This document shows positions 35,495-47,288 of a stretch of 64,000 nt of DNA, in pieces; within the stretch, counting starts at the first letter, position 1, and every line of letters starts with the position of its first letter. The translations under genes were made by a program, and so were the position numbers. The notes beneath the pieces were generated by a model, which was given only the letters and a program-made list of their open reading frames with translations, was not told where the DNA came from and did no database searches. This DNA comes from Gordius sp. MW1 (taxonomy: Eukaryota; Nematomorpha; Gordioida; Gordea; Gordiidae), in the NCBI GenBank assembly GCA_964036665.1, contig OZ038527.1, positions 20,296,221 through 20,360,220 on the forward strand, in the 5' to 3' direction.

Positions 35495-35817
35495 TAGTAA
35501 TGGTGAAATAGCGTTTGATAGGCGCACATTGTCACATAAGGTAGAGTTATAGCGTGGCGCTAACATTGTTATAAAATTTATAGGTTAAATTGCATGATTA
35601 TGCGCACATGTGGCACCACATGTGCGTATATTAATGCAATTTAACCTATAAATTTAATAACAATGTTAGCGCCTCGCTATAACTCTAGCGCCTTATGTGA
35701 CAATGTGCTCTAGCGCCTTCAAGTGACTATGTGCTATAACTGTAGCGCCTCCAAGTGAATATGCTATGTAGATGGGAGGCGCTACACGTGCTGGTGCTAA
35801 GCGTTTCACCATCACTA
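35495..35817. mobile_element. Palindromic (foldback) hAT-type MITE with exact 8-bp target duplication
   Basis: Ends TAGTAATGGTGAAA and TTTCACCATCACTA are inverted repeats. Flanks GTTTTTAC (35487-35494) and GTTTTTAC (35818-35825) are identical. The interior is one large hairpin: the left arm (ACATAAGGTAGAGTTATAGC ... AATTTATAGGTTAAATTGCA) is repeated inverted after the centre GCGCACATGTGGCACCACAT. Near the right end AGCGCCT(T/C)CAAGTGA units repeat. Confidence 0.92.
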
Positions 35818-35973
35818 GTTTTTACGCTCGTTTTTGTGTATTCTAAATATGTATTATTTTAGCTAATATAACTATTTTAAAAGGGCTCTTAGCAATTTAA
35901 ATATTTTTTTAATAGTTGTTCTGCTTTGAAGAATTATGACAATAGCCCCTCCTCCATCTAGGTCATTCTCAGC

Positions 35974-36133
35974 CAGGGCGTAGCCAGTGGAGGGCGCCCC
36001 CCCCCCAAACGGCAAATTTTTTTTTCAATGCAAAAACCCTTCCAAATTAAAAAATTTACGTTTTGCCGCCCCCCCCTTTAATTGAACTTTTAAACATCCC
36101 CCTCCCCTAATCCAAAACCTGGCTACGGCCATG
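35974..36133. mobile_element. MITE of the CATGGGCGTAGCCAG family with exact 8-bp target duplication
   Basis: Ends CAGGGCGTAGCCAG and CTGGCTACGGCCATG. Flanks TTCTCAGC (35966-35973) and TTCTCAGC (36134-36141) are identical. C-rich interior with no coding capacity. Confidence 0.9.
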
Positions 36134-36141
36134 TTCTCAGC

Positions 36142-36791
36142 CCTTTCTCGCCCATAAATTGCACAGCAAATGTACTACATTTATATGAAATAAGGAAAAG
36201 TTTTGTAAGAACAATACCCAAGAACTAAGCCCAAGTTCCAAGGAGAAAATTTTACCTTAGAGTGTATATTGCTATATTAATATTTTATATCACTTAAAAA
36301 CCAACCTCTAGATTTACTACCAATTTTTTGAAAGCTTGGTGTCTTAGAACCCCACTAGACACACAACATGCTTAACACAATTTTAAAATTAGGATTCTGA
36401 GACCTGAAAATAATCAGCATATTACACAAAAGAGTCTTCTACAGATGAATTATCATTGATTGTAAAATTGAATACAATTCTAATCAATGTTTTTATGCCA
36501 GCCTATTAATTCAATACATTTAAGCTAAAATAAATGATAATAAATATATTTTTTCTTTTGTATTATGATTTGCAAAGACATGTATAAAAAAGTGGAATAA
36601 AACATAATTAAGGAATTTTGAAAAACTAAAAAAAATCAATTAACAATAAAATTGCTCATTATTTAATCTCCTTTTAAAACCCAGATAGCATTACTACAAG
36701 CAAAAAAAGATTTTTAAGTTTCTTAAGGTTAAGATAAAATTTAAACTATATTGACAGAGTTAATATTTATTGAGAATAAATGTAAAAATAA
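36142..36791. other. AT-rich spacer downstream of the mS34 gene
   Basis: No gene recognised. At 36145-36165 gcccataaattgcacagcaa is a variant of the AATTGC-palindrome end. Confidence 0.45.
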
Positions 36792-37378
36792 TTATTCTGC
36801 AAATTCCACATTGGCACTTGTTTCAATTTTAATTGGTATTTTAGGCTTTTCTTCATTTTTACCTGCTTTTTCAACGTCTCTTAAAAGCTAAAAAGTTTAT
36901 ATACATGAATATAAATTTACTAATAGATTTAACAATGGAGGTATTTCAATGTATTTTGGGACAACTTTTGGAGGTGGTGGTGGCAAAGAGTCAAAATATT
37001 GTTTTTCTTCATGTTTGGGAATAAGGTACCAATCAGGAATAAATGCATAAGTAATTTTTTGTTCTTCTGTTATTGGGAAGTCTTAAAAAATGAATAAATA
37101 ACTCATAAGATTACTTCTAAAAACTTTTTTCCCATATACTATTCCACGTTCAAAATCCTTAATGTCCATCAAGCGTACTAAAAAAATTAACTAACTTCTG
37201 TCTTCAAAGAAGGGTAAGCCCGACTTATAATAATGAAACTTTTTTGTGGATATTGTTGCCAACTTGTCCTACTTACCATGCGGCCGGCTCCAACATTTTT
37301 TAAGTTGGCAACTATTTCAAACAAAGACTTTCCATAATATTTTACCAATGGGGTTCCAATTTTCTTTATTCTCGGCAT
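36792..37378 (-). CDS. MRPS34: Mitochondrial small ribosomal subunit protein mS34
   Basis: Mitoribosomal protein of 160 residues. Exons in transcript order: 37378-37196, 37157-37115, 37081-36921, 36887-36792; introns of 38, 33 and 33 nt, all GT-AG and frame-keeping. Alignment with the family from memory of its motifs: SLFEIVANLKNVGAGRMVSR (family pattern L..LL..L...G.GR.V.R.SW), then SWQQYP; DFERGIVYGKK corresponds to the segment before the 'G.TE' loop; TYAFIPDWYLIPKHEE matches the very conserved DWRLVPKHEE; then a Pro-run and IEIPPLL. Start: ATG at 37378 (MPRIKKIG); an in-frame ATG lies 16 codons upstream (37426) but would add a segment absent from the family. Somewhat shorter than vertebrate mS34. 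The 43-nt second exon is flanked by two ultra-short introns. Confidence 0.9.
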
Positions 37379-37619
37379 TTTATTTAAAAACCCAAATGAA
37401 TGTAAACATATGTTCAAAAAAGACAATTCCTAACAGCCTACTACAATTTAAGAAGGTGTAGTTAAGCCTTATACTCAATATTAGTAAATAAGCCTATAAA
37501 GTGGTGATAGTAAAAACGACTATGAATTATGATTTGATAGTTGATTTAATAATTTTTATGTTTACCACACCCTTTAAGTCTTTGCGATTTTGTAGATCAT
37601 ACTTTCCCCAACTTTATTA

Positions 37620-39610
37620 GTTGCTTGGCTTCCAAATTCTCCTAAACATCTTCTTCTTTATCAATTATTTGGCCCCACTCGTAGGGTTTGTTTTGAAGAG
37701 CATTTCAGTTGACCGAATAAGTGCCAAACCTTGATTAATCTTTTTGATTCTAATAACTTTATCGACTTGACCTTTTTACAAAACACATGGTAGCCCTTTT
37801 CTCCTCTTCCCCAGTACCTCCATTTCTAGTATTTTGATTTGCATCATTTGTCTCCCTTCTTAGTATATGCCCATACCCCCTTAGCCAATTTTTGTTAATT
37901 ACGTTCGCCATAGGTTGAATACCCATTTTTGTCAAGAGATATGGTCGAACTTTGTATACCCCAACCTACGTACATTCATCTCTGTGGCTTTTAATAGCTA
38001 CTTTCGTTGTGTTAAATGCCCATGTTTCACTTCCATAGAATAACACCAGTCTTACAATGGATTTGTAAGTCTCTCTTGAACCATATTGGCTTTTCGCGTC
38101 GCACATTACACAGGATATACTTCGCCATCCATTCTTTTTGGATCCGGGCGACTTCTATTGAGCAAACTCCCTCTTGATTTATTATCGAGTTAAGGTATGT
38201 ACATCTGTCTACTTTTGTGTACTTTAGATGGTCATCCAGCAAAGGGGTGGCTGTAATGTAACAATCATTTCCATGTATACCGTTTTCCGATCGTTGATCT
38301 TTAAACCATATCCAGCTAACCGCTTTGACCATTTTTGGCCTTTTTTGAATATTTTCTCCTTTGTCTCTTTGCATAGTACTATATCCTCGATTTATTGCAT
38401 ACACCATGGTGATGGCTTTTGAATGTTTCTCGTTAACGTGTCCATAATTATTAGAAATAAAAATAAATGGAGAGGAGATCCTTAATAATCCGAAAAGGTT
38501 TGAAGTCTCCAACTGTCGTCTTAAAGCAAAAATTTATCCCTTCATAAATATTTTTTATAAGCTTAATATATATGCGTCAGGAATATCTTGTTTTTTTAAG
38601 CACCATCATATTAAATCGCGTGGGACCGTGTCATAAACTTTATCCAAGTCCATAAAGACTATATGCAGGCCTCTTCTCTTTTCACCATATTTATCCATCA
38701 TTATTTCACGATGAATATAAAGATATTAAGCAAAAGAATGAAGAGTTTGATAGATTAGCCCAAAATTTCACTTCGCTGCGTCATCACAAACGCCCCCTTA
38801 TTGCGAAGATTGGGTCAATTGTGGATTTACCGGCTACAAATCCGAAATGATTTGCCGATATTTCCACCTCATTTTTCAGTAAGATCGTTTCCATAAGCTT
38901 CAAGGAGGGGAAAGTCAGCGTGATACCTTTGTAATTGCCACAGATTTTGAGGGTCTCCTTTGCTTTTAAATAAGTAGATAATCGTGCTTGCTGTCATTGA
39001 TTTAGAATTCGCTCTCCTACTAATATCTTGTTAAGGAGGTTTGTCATTATCGTGACTCCTTTTTCATGGCATCCAAGGATCATCGGTATTCTATCTGGGC
39101 CATTTGCTTTTCCTTTTTGCATCTTGTCCATTTGTGTCTTAACTTCATTCTCCTGAAAGAGTTCGACCATACTTATATTTGGCTCGATTTTCGGAACGGA
39201 ATCCTTGTCATTTGCAATATTCATAAGTTTCTTAAAATATCCTTTCCACCTTTCCATCAATCTCTTCGGCATGAATAAGGCTTGACCCTTCTCGTTTTTG
39301 ACTATTTTAAGAACTCCGACATCGCGACTTTTCCTCTCCCTTTTCTTGGCCAATTCGTACATAAGCCTATCTCCTCTTTTATGGTCTAGTTTGTTTGCCA
39401 TCTCGGTGTAAGCGGCATTATTCGCTGTTGCAACGGTCTTTTTCGCGGCCCTCTTTGCGTCTATATATTCTTGACAATCCTCCTCCTTTTTTGATTTATG
39501 CCACAGTCTATATGAATTTTCTTTCTTTCGCTGAAATCCCTAGCCGATTGATCTAACCACCAAACTTCCCTATTAATAACTTTGCTTCATTTGGTCTGTC
39601 CTAAGTATCA
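37620..39610 (-). mobile_element. RTE LINE copy, 5'-truncated, decayed
   Basis: Same family as 23.9-28.0 kb, opposite strand. Minus-strand fragments: MANKLDHKRGDRLMYELAKK, VKTQMDKMQKGKANGPD then RIPM (39401-38994), fragments of RT motif A around 38660 (KVYDTVPR-like by frame), and YTKVDRCTYLNSIINQEGV with SIEVARIQKEWMAKYI (38512-38027). The tail is at about 37620-37690. Numerous shifts. Contains no hAT insertion. Confidence 0.85.
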
Positions 39611-40500
39611 TTGAAATTTAATAAAATCAATGAGATTTTTGTGATTAATAAAACTTTTACTAGCAATATTGTTTTAAAAAGTGTTTGGAATTGTACATAT
39701 GAGTCTGGTACTCCAAAAAAGGATTTATATGAAATTGCCATTTAGTTGGAGATTAAAGTTGCAAGTCTCAGCATTTCATTTTTGGGGGTCTTAATTGCTC
39801 CGTGTTTTAATTGCTCCACTACACAAAGTGCAATATAATATTATATACAAATATTAACATGTATTAATACCATGGGCCTAGATATATGTTTGGCGGACTC
39901 GGTAAAAATTGGGTTATAAGCTAAACGATATGACAAGCAAAAGTTATCCTCATTTCACCAATTTTTTTTATTATATAAAGGGGCAAGATTTAATAATTAT
40001 TAATACTCATAAGGTTAGCCAATGCAATTTCGAATTATCTTTAAAAAAAATTTGATTGTGTGGACTGTGGAGTAGTGTTATAAAAACGACCGTGCTTTAT
40101 ATGAGCCTAAAACTCAAATCTAAGCGTATTCACCTCACATAGAGAGAATTAAATGACATTTTATTTTATAAATAACATACTATATAATAATAAATCATCG
40201 TTTGCTGATACCCTTAAGTTTATTTATTAAAAGTATCCATTATTATTTATAAGTACCCAATTTTCGAAAAGGAACGGATTAAGTTCCTTCAAAAAATCCC
40301 TTGAATTTATTAACCTATAAATAAATAGAGTAAAAAAACTAAAGTTTTAAGTTTGTCCCATATTTAAAACATCTACAAATTACCCCTCCGGTTTTTACAA
40401 ACAATTCATAAATCAAATAAGAATATGATTTGAAGTATCTATTTTTTCTAGTGTAATAAGCTCATATAATTAAAACTTTTAAAGTTGACATTTATATAAG
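39611..40500. other. AT-rich spacer, no gene recognised
   Basis: Nothing coding or structured was seen. Confidence 0.5.
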
Positions 40501-40631
40501 TTTGTTAAAATTGGGTAAAACATTGTTGTATATCCATAAATTCTTTAAAATAAATTTCAAAAAATTGTCATTTTGCTACCTCCCTAAATCATAAATGTCC
40601 CCCTCTGGCTCCAATTCTGGCTAAGCCCATG
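40501..40631. mobile_element. Truncated MITE of the CATGGGCGTAGCCAG family (right end)
   Basis: TTGTCATTTTGCTACCTCCC, then GTCCCCCTCTGGCTCCAATT and end CTGGCTAAGCCCATG. The left end is not found. Confidence 0.6.
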
Positions 40632-41087
40632 TAAATAATATAAAAAGTTTAGAAATATATAATCTAATATATAAAATTCTCGTGAAACGTTGTGCGTAGT
40701 TAAACTCTTCCGAAACGGCTAGACCGATTTTTATGAAAACCTCAGCGATATTTGGTAGGTCTGAGCCTGGGTTTTGATCGAAATCTCTAAGTGATAAGAC
40801 GGTCAAGTTATTTCGTTTTATATGTTTTGTCGTTTAATTAAACGACAATCGAAAGCAACCTCATGACGTCATACAGGGATACTGTAAAATGCAACAATTT
40901 ACGTCATAAATGTATACTGTAATATGCGACAATGTAAATAATCTAATATATAAAAATGCTGAAGTATTCTCCTTTTAAAAACACCATATAGCAAGGGCGT
41001 AGCTTGCATAGAATTCGATAGTTTAATGTTTTTCACCTTTAAGTAATTCAATTTGATATATTTAATATGTTATATTTATAGGTAATA

Positions 41088-42249
41088 ATGCCAGCTAAAC
41101 GCAAAAGGAACAATTTGGGTCGTTAAACGAAACAAAATGCAGTCGTGAAAAAAATAAGAGCACAAAGAACAGACGAACAAATCCTACAAAACAATGCAGA
41201 TAAGCGTGTGAGGATGGTCCAAATATGTGAATCACAATCGCAAGAGGCACGAGATGAACGAAATTAACAAAAAAGATTAAAAAAACAAGCTCGCCGATTT
41301 GTAATCAACACACGTAGAGAAAATGACCTACACCGCCTACAAGTACATCGAGCATTTAAATTGGCTTCATTCCTTCGACTAGCATTCCAGTATGAGCCTG
41401 ATGTTGAATATTACGCCCATTTCAAAGTGGTCATTGGTACTATGGACAAGGTTTGTCCTCATTGTTTGCACTAAATGTAAAAATGAGTCGGCCGGGATGT
41501 GTTGCGCATCAGGAAAAGTTCGACTAACGGAGATTGAAACACCACCTGAACCATTGCACGGTTTTCTTATCGGTACGGATGCTGATATTAACCTGTTCCT
41601 GAAGTCAATTCGGACATTCAATTCATGCTTCCAAATGACATCGTTCGGAGCAACAGAAATAGTTCAAAATAATGCTGCAAACGGTCAAAAATTTAATTCA
41701 ACGTTTAAAATAAAAGGCCAGGTTTTTCACAAAGTGGGTTCATTGCTGCCGATGCCAAACGAATCTTATAAATTTTTACAAATTTACTTAATGGGTGGTG
41801 ACTCCGCACGCGCACTCGCAAATCGCGTGGATGCACGTTGCTGCTACAACAACCTATATTCACCTTTTGCCAGGCGCATCTTCAGCGAACTGGACGTTCT
41901 GTTGAATGACCACAATGATTTATTAAAATTATTTAAATCGCACATGCCCAAATTACTAAATGACAATTACGCTATTGTCATCGATTCTGATAAAACACTA
42001 GTTGGAGAGCACATTCGTAGATTTAATGCACCTGTAGTTGACGACGTTGCCGGAATCATGGTTGGGGACCGTACGGCTCGCATTGTGATTCGAAGACGAC
42101 ATAACAATCTTCAGTTCATTGCTAATACCCACCGTTCAAATGACGCTCTCCAATATCCAATAATTTTTTGGAAAGGACAAGATGGATTATGGATAAACCT
42201 TAAACAACGAGATCCCCTAACAGGTACTTTATTCTTTATTAAAAGATGA
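41088..42249 (+). pseudogene. Helitron N-terminal domain of the Rep-helicase protein
   Basis: Starts MPAKRKRNNLGR (41088) then a stop; basic coiled region; LASFLRLAFQYEPDVEYY; after a shift a Cys cluster (VCTKCKNESAGMCC) and an open frame 41392-42249 of 285 codons. It contains the family's signature HRSNDALQYPIIFW and KGQDG near its end. In an intact element this would be one continuous polypeptide with Rep and helicase. Confidence 0.85.
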
Positions 42250-42460
42250 TTACTCATTTTCAATTAATTGGAACACACATTATTACAGGAGCCGAAACAA
42301 ACAAGACGGTTAGCTCGAAGGATTTTTATGCATATCGTTTGATGATTAGACGCGGTCAAGACAACGTCATACTACGATGTCGTGAGCTTTGCCAACAATT
42401 CATGGTCGACATGTATGTGAAGATAGAGAGCGAACGTCTACGATACTTAAGATATATAAA
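42246..42460 (+). pseudogene. Helitron Rep, segment before the insertion
   Basis: FYAYRLMIRRGQDNVILRC and QFMVDMYVKIESERLRYLRY, the conserved region directly upstream of the Rep catalytic core. The frame runs into the inserted element after RYLRY; the right-hand continuation YNQQKLRAEEYIHLRDAI resumes at about 44147. Confidence 0.85.
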
Positions 42461-42479
42461 AACTCGGGCCTTCGGCCCT

Positions 42480-42545
42480 CGTGGAAAAGGGGAGGGGAGA
42501 AGGGAAGGGGGGGAAGGGAAGGGGGGAAGGGAAGGGGGGACGACT
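42480..42545. repeat. GGGAAGG purine-rich simple repeat
   Basis: Imperfect (GGGAAGGG)n on the plus strand next to the hairpin end of the inserted element. Confidence 0.9.
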
Positions 42546-42894
42546 TATCTATACTTCGTATAAATGTATCATATTTGCAATGCAATTTATGGGCGAGAAA
42601 GGTGGGAAGGGACGAGAATGCCTATAGGGGGGTATTAAATGCCTAATGATTAATTAATTATTTATACAAATTTTCCATTTATAGGCAAAATGTAATATAG
42701 GCAAAATGTAATATAGGCAAGGGTTAGGGTTAGATTTAGTGTTTGCATCTAGTTGCGTATTACATTAGTTTTTACGGCCTTTAGTGATTATGGGTCTAAC
42801 AAACATTATATTATAAAACATCACAATGTTAAGAATTTGCAGAATTGTTGGGAGAAATTTTTTGTTGAATTTGAACAATTTTTAATTAAAAAAA

Positions 42895-43580
42895 TCAAAA
42901 ATTTGGCGAATGGTCATTTTTTCTCCATTGGTCAGTACCAACAGATACTCTATAAGTCAATGATAGCCAAAAAAACGGAAAAAAAAATTTGATGCTCACT
43001 TTGGCTTATGGTCATTTTTTTCCATTGGTCAGCAGCCAACACACGGTAAAAATGGATATGAATTCATAAGAGTAAAAAAAACGAAAAAAAATTTTCGAAT
43101 CACATTTTGGCCAATGGTCATTTTTTTTCATTGGTCAGCAGCCAGGACACGGTAAAAGTGGATATAAATTCATAATAGTCAAAAAAAAAACGAAAAAAAA
43201 ATTTTCGAATCACATTTTGGCCAATTGTCATTTTATTCCATTGGTCAGCAGCCAGCGGACGGCCAAAAAGTCATAATAGCAATGGTAGGAACAGGAACAA
43301 TCATAATAGTCAAAAAAAAACGAAAAAAATAATTTCGATTCACATTTTGGCCAATGGTCATTTTTTCCATCGGTCAGGAGCCAGCGGACGGCCAAAAAGT
43401 CATAATAGCAATGGTAGTAACAGGAACAATCATAATAGTAAAAAAAACGAAAAAATAAACTCGGATTCACATTTTGGCCAATGGTCATTTTTTTCATTGG
43501 TCAGCAGCCAGCGGACGGCCAAAAAGTCTTATTATCAATGATAGTAACAAGAACAATCATAAGAGTCAAAAAAACTCCGG
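42895..43580. repeat. Minisatellite, six units of about 97-128 bp
   Basis: Each unit contains TTTGGCCAATGGTCATTTTT, TCAGCAGCCAGCGGACGGCC and CATAATAGTCAAAAAAACG (with variants). Unit anchors at about 42905, 43002, 43105, 43216, 43344 and 43469; unit length grows from left to right. A further partial unit lies at 43673-43725. Confidence 0.9.
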
Positions 43581-43749
43581 GATTCTAACCCAAAAACTAG
43601 TTAAATTGCATAGCAATTAAAAGTAAATAACTTTTATTTATGTTTATTATATAATAAAATGAAACAATAATCAAGCGGACGGCCAAAAAGTCATATTATC
43701 AATGGTAGTAACAGGAAAAATATATTAATTTAATTTAAAAAATAAAAAA

Positions 43750-43830
43750 AAAATTGCCCTCTCCGGGAATCGAACCAGCAATTCAGAACGTTCGCCGGGG
43801 TTCGAACCCACATTAATAGAGGCAAAGACT
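43750..43830 (-). other. tRNA-like B-box segments (possible SINE fragment)
   Basis: On the minus strand GGGTTCGAACCCCGG and, 20 bp on, GCTGGTTCGATTCCCGG followed by AGAGGGCA and a T/A run. Both contain RNA polymerase III B-box-like cores, but no full cloverleaf was found. Probably tRNA-derived debris. Confidence 0.35.
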
Positions 43831-44146
43831 TTTGTAGGGGCACAGGGACCCATATCAGTAGAGGCATAGGCCCTTGTAGTGGAGGGCATAGGGTAATTAT
43901 AGCAATTAATATCAATGTTACCCAATTCAAAAACGAATAGATATACTTATGCATTAATTTAACATAGCAATTAAAACCCGACCCCGCCCGAAAGCGAGGG
44001 AGATAGAGATGAGGGGTGGGGCACCTCTTTCTCATGCATTAATTTAAAAAATCGATAACCTAATATACCCAATGCAAATAGATAGGGACGGACGGACAAC
44101 GGACAACCAAAAACGAGCCCATAATTTGCATAGCAATTAATATAAC

Positions 44147-45430
44147 CAACAGAAACTGCGTGCGGAAGAATACATTCACTTACGAGACGCTATCGCGAAC
44201 AACGCCGACACTGCTGAAATTGGTAACTCTATTATTCTACCATCATCATACGTAGGTAGTCCACGTCACATGCAAGAATACATACAGGATGCTATGGCTT
44301 ACGTACGCGAATACGGACGACCGTGTTTTTTTATTACGTTTACATGTAATCCAAAATGGCAGGAGATTACATCGTTGACAAAATGCAATACATCGTCATG
44401 ACATTACGGCACGGGTGTTTAAACAAAAATTAAAGTCTTTCATTAATTTCATTACAAAATTACATATATTTGGCCCTGCATGTTGCTGGATGTATTCGGT
44501 TGAGTGGCAAAAGCGAGGATTACCTTATGCTCACATTTTGATTTGGTTCGTCGACAAAATACGTGCTGAAGACATCGATAGTTCAATTTCTGCAGAAATT
44601 CCAAATCCGTCTACTGATCAATTATTGTTTGATATTGTTACTACAAACATGATTCATGGTCCATGTGGACATCGTTCATCGCCTTGTATGTTAGATGGAA
44701 AGTGTACAAAGTGTTTTCCTAAAGATTTCATCAATGATGCGGTCACACATGTCGAGGGATATCCTATATATTGTCGAAGAAGTACCGATAATGGCGGACA
44801 AATATTTACTAAAACTATCAGTAACGTAGCCAATTGACAATCGTTGGGTTGTACCATATTTACCTTTGTTGTGCAAACATTCAATGCTCATATTAATGTT
44901 GAGTTCTGCAGTTCGGTGAAGAGCATCAAATATATATGCAAGTATGTGAATAAAGGAAGTGAAGGCTGTATTTAGAATTGAAAATACCAATGTGAATGCT
45001 CTTCCATTGAACAACAATGATGAAATAACTAACTAACAAATTGGCCGGTACATAAGCTTTAATGAAGCTGTTTGGCGGATCTTTGGTTTCTTAATTCATG
45101 AACGGGATCCAGCAGTTATCCATTTAGCTGTCCATCTTGAAAACGGCCAGCGTGTATTTTTCACGAACGAGACCGCGCTTGATTGTGCTATGTATCCACC
45201 AAAAACTACACTCACAGATTTTTTTTAATTGTGTAATCGTGCCGCTGCTTTTGGTGCCTTCGTGCGAACATTATTCTATTCAGAAGTACCCCGCTATTTT
45301 ACGTGGACTCAATCGAAAAAAATGGATGCCCCGCAAGCAAGGCACACCAGTTAATACATGCCCTGGTTTATTTAAATTAAACATTTTGGGTCGTGTATAT
45401 ACCGTAAATCCTAGGCAGACTGAGTGATTT
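44147..45430 (+). pseudogene. Helitron Rep catalytic region
   Basis: After the insertion: RAEEYIHLRDAIANNADTAE, ILPSSYVGSPRHMQEYIQDA, RPCFFITFTCNPKWQEI. Then (44415-44837) VEWQKRGLPYAHILIWF, the HUH metal-binding motif with Tyr where the first His is expected (PHAHIL in active Reps), and CSSVKSIKYICKYVNKG, the two-Tyr motif, still intact (about 44920-44957). It continues with RYISFNEAVWRIFGFLIHER and HLENGQRVFF. Stops at several points. Confidence 0.88.
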
Positions 45431-45456
45431 TATCTGCGATTGTTGTTGGTAAATGT

Positions 45457-47285
45457 CACCGGCCCATTGTGATTTTACGATATACGTAAAGTAAATGGAC
45501 ATCAGTATCCAACGTATAAAGATGCATGCCTTGCACTAGGCTAGAAGATGACAACCATTGGGACAGTATGCTTACTGAAACAGCATTAAGCTGTACAGCA
45601 ACACAAATTCGTCTACTATTCGCTATAGTGTTGACTACATGTTTCCTGGCCCGAGCCCAAACGTTGTAGGATAAGCACAAAGATTCGATGGCTGATGATA
45701 TATTACATCGATATCGTTCAATGTGAAACGATCTATCGATATTATTCAGCGACGCAATGTACAATGAAGCATTGATAGCTATTGAGGATCTTCGCATTGT
45801 CATTGCCGATTTAAAAATTAGTCATTTTGGTATGAGTTCACCAAATCGAAGTGCCTCTGATTTACTCAACACTGATGTGAGTCTTGAAGTGCAATACAAT
45901 ACTGTAGAAATGGCAGCAATTGTTACTCGCAATGTCCCACTACTAACTGATGAACAAAAAACCATTTACGACCGAATTATGCTGGCAGTTTTGGCAGGAC
46001 AAGGTGGTTTTATTTTTTTGGATGCACCAGGTGGAACTGGCAAAACATTTCTCATTTCAATAATTCTTGCTGATATACTATCAAAAAATGGCATTGCATT
46101 GGCCCTTGCATCATCTGGCATTGCAGCAACTTTATTAGATGGAGGCAGAACAGCTCATTCTGCATTTAAGCTGCCACTAAATATCCAAAGTAACCCAGAG
46201 GCAGTGTGCAACATAAAAAAACGATCGTCCATGGCCACAGTACTCAAACGGTGTAAGGTTATTATCTGGGATGAATGTACTATGGCACACAAACATTCCC
46301 TTGAGGCATTGGACAGGGCATTGAAGGATATAAAAAACAATGACAAACTATTTGGCGGCACTACTCATTTCAGGTGATTTCAGACAAACACTTCCCGTCA
46401 TTCCACGTTCAACGTACGCTGATGAGATCAACGCTTGCTTAAAATCATCGTCATTGTGGCCTAATGTTGAAAAGTTAGAACTGAAATTAAACATTCGCGT
46501 TCATATGCTTAAAGATATCCGCTGAAACATTCTCAAAACAACTGTTAGATATAGGTGATGGAAAAGTTGCTTTGTATGAAAATACGGGATGCATAAAATT
46601 ACCGTCGGATTTTTGCACAATCGTCGACTCGCAAAATTCTCTCAGCGACCACATATTTTAGTACAAAAATCTTGCCTGGATGTCTGAAAGAGCAATATTG
46701 TCAGCAAAGAATGTAGATGTCAATAATTTAAATTCCAAGATACAACAATTGTTGCCAGGTGACTTTGTGTCATACAAATCTGTCGATTTTGCGATGCTAA
46801 CGAAGCTGTAAATTATCCAATTGAGTTTTTGAATTCATTGGATTTGCCAGGCATGCCACCGCACCTTTTACAATTGAAGGTTGGATCTCCGGTAATTTTG
46901 CTTCGTAATTTAAACCCACTACGGCTGTGCAATGGCACACAATTAGTCATAAAAAAATGTATGAAGAATGTTCTCGAAGTCACCATTTTGAATGGCAAGT
47001 TCCGAGGTGAAAATGTATTGCTGACGAATCCCTTTGATTCCCACAGATGTGCCGATTGAATTCAAACGTATTCAATTTCCAATTAAATTGGCATTCGCAA
47101 TGACAATTTATAAGGTTCAAGGTCAAATGATGTCTATTTGTGGCTTAGATTTGGGCACATCATGCTTTTCCCACGGACAGCTATACGTGGCATGTTCTCG
47201 CGTGGGTAAACCATCCCGTTTGTTTGTGTTGGCTAAAGATGGACTAACCAATAATATTGTATACTCCATCGCACTTAGAGATTGA
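45457..47285 (+). pseudogene. Helitron Pif1-type 5'-3' DNA helicase domain
   Basis: Starts with degraded HWDSMLTETALSCTATQIR and a region ending in LLTDEQKTIYDRIMLAV. Motif I (Walker A) is DAPGGTGKTFLISIILADIL (about 46021-46080), then ALASSGIAATLLDGGRTAHS, Walker B IIWDECTMAHKH, a shift, GDFRQTLPVIP, and at the end LPGMPPHLLQLKVGSPVILL, AFAMTIYKVQGQ and HGQLYVACSRVGKPSRLFV, the last two being helicase motifs V and VI. Ends at a stop near 47285. Broken by at least four shifts or stops. Confidence 0.9.
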
Positions 47286-47288
47286 TGA

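Larger units (their letters stand above)
42447..44145 (-). mobile_element. 1.7-kb element inserted in Helitron Rep: AATTGC palindrome start, minisatellite core, hairpin end
   Basis: Read on the minus strand it begins ATTAATTGCTATGCAAATTA, then TGGGCTCGTTTTTGGTTGTCC and GTCCGTCC-type repeats. It has a minisatellite core (42895-43580) and ends with the hairpin GGGCCGAAGGCCC followed by GAGTTTTTATATA. The Rep reading frame can be rejoined across it (RYLRY / NQQKLRAEEY), which fixes the borders to a few bases (duplicated ATAT or TA, or none). The architecture resembles Helentron-associated elements; no coding capacity was seen. Confidence 0.75.

Noticed and set aside
43228..43541. Tyr/Asp-rich ORFs over the minisatellite
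   Set aside because: Repeat translation of the tandem units on either strand; no independent support.
43750..43830. A true tRNA gene
   Set aside because: B-box-like cores are present, but no acceptor stem or D/anticodon arms fold; the T-stem pairs poorly.
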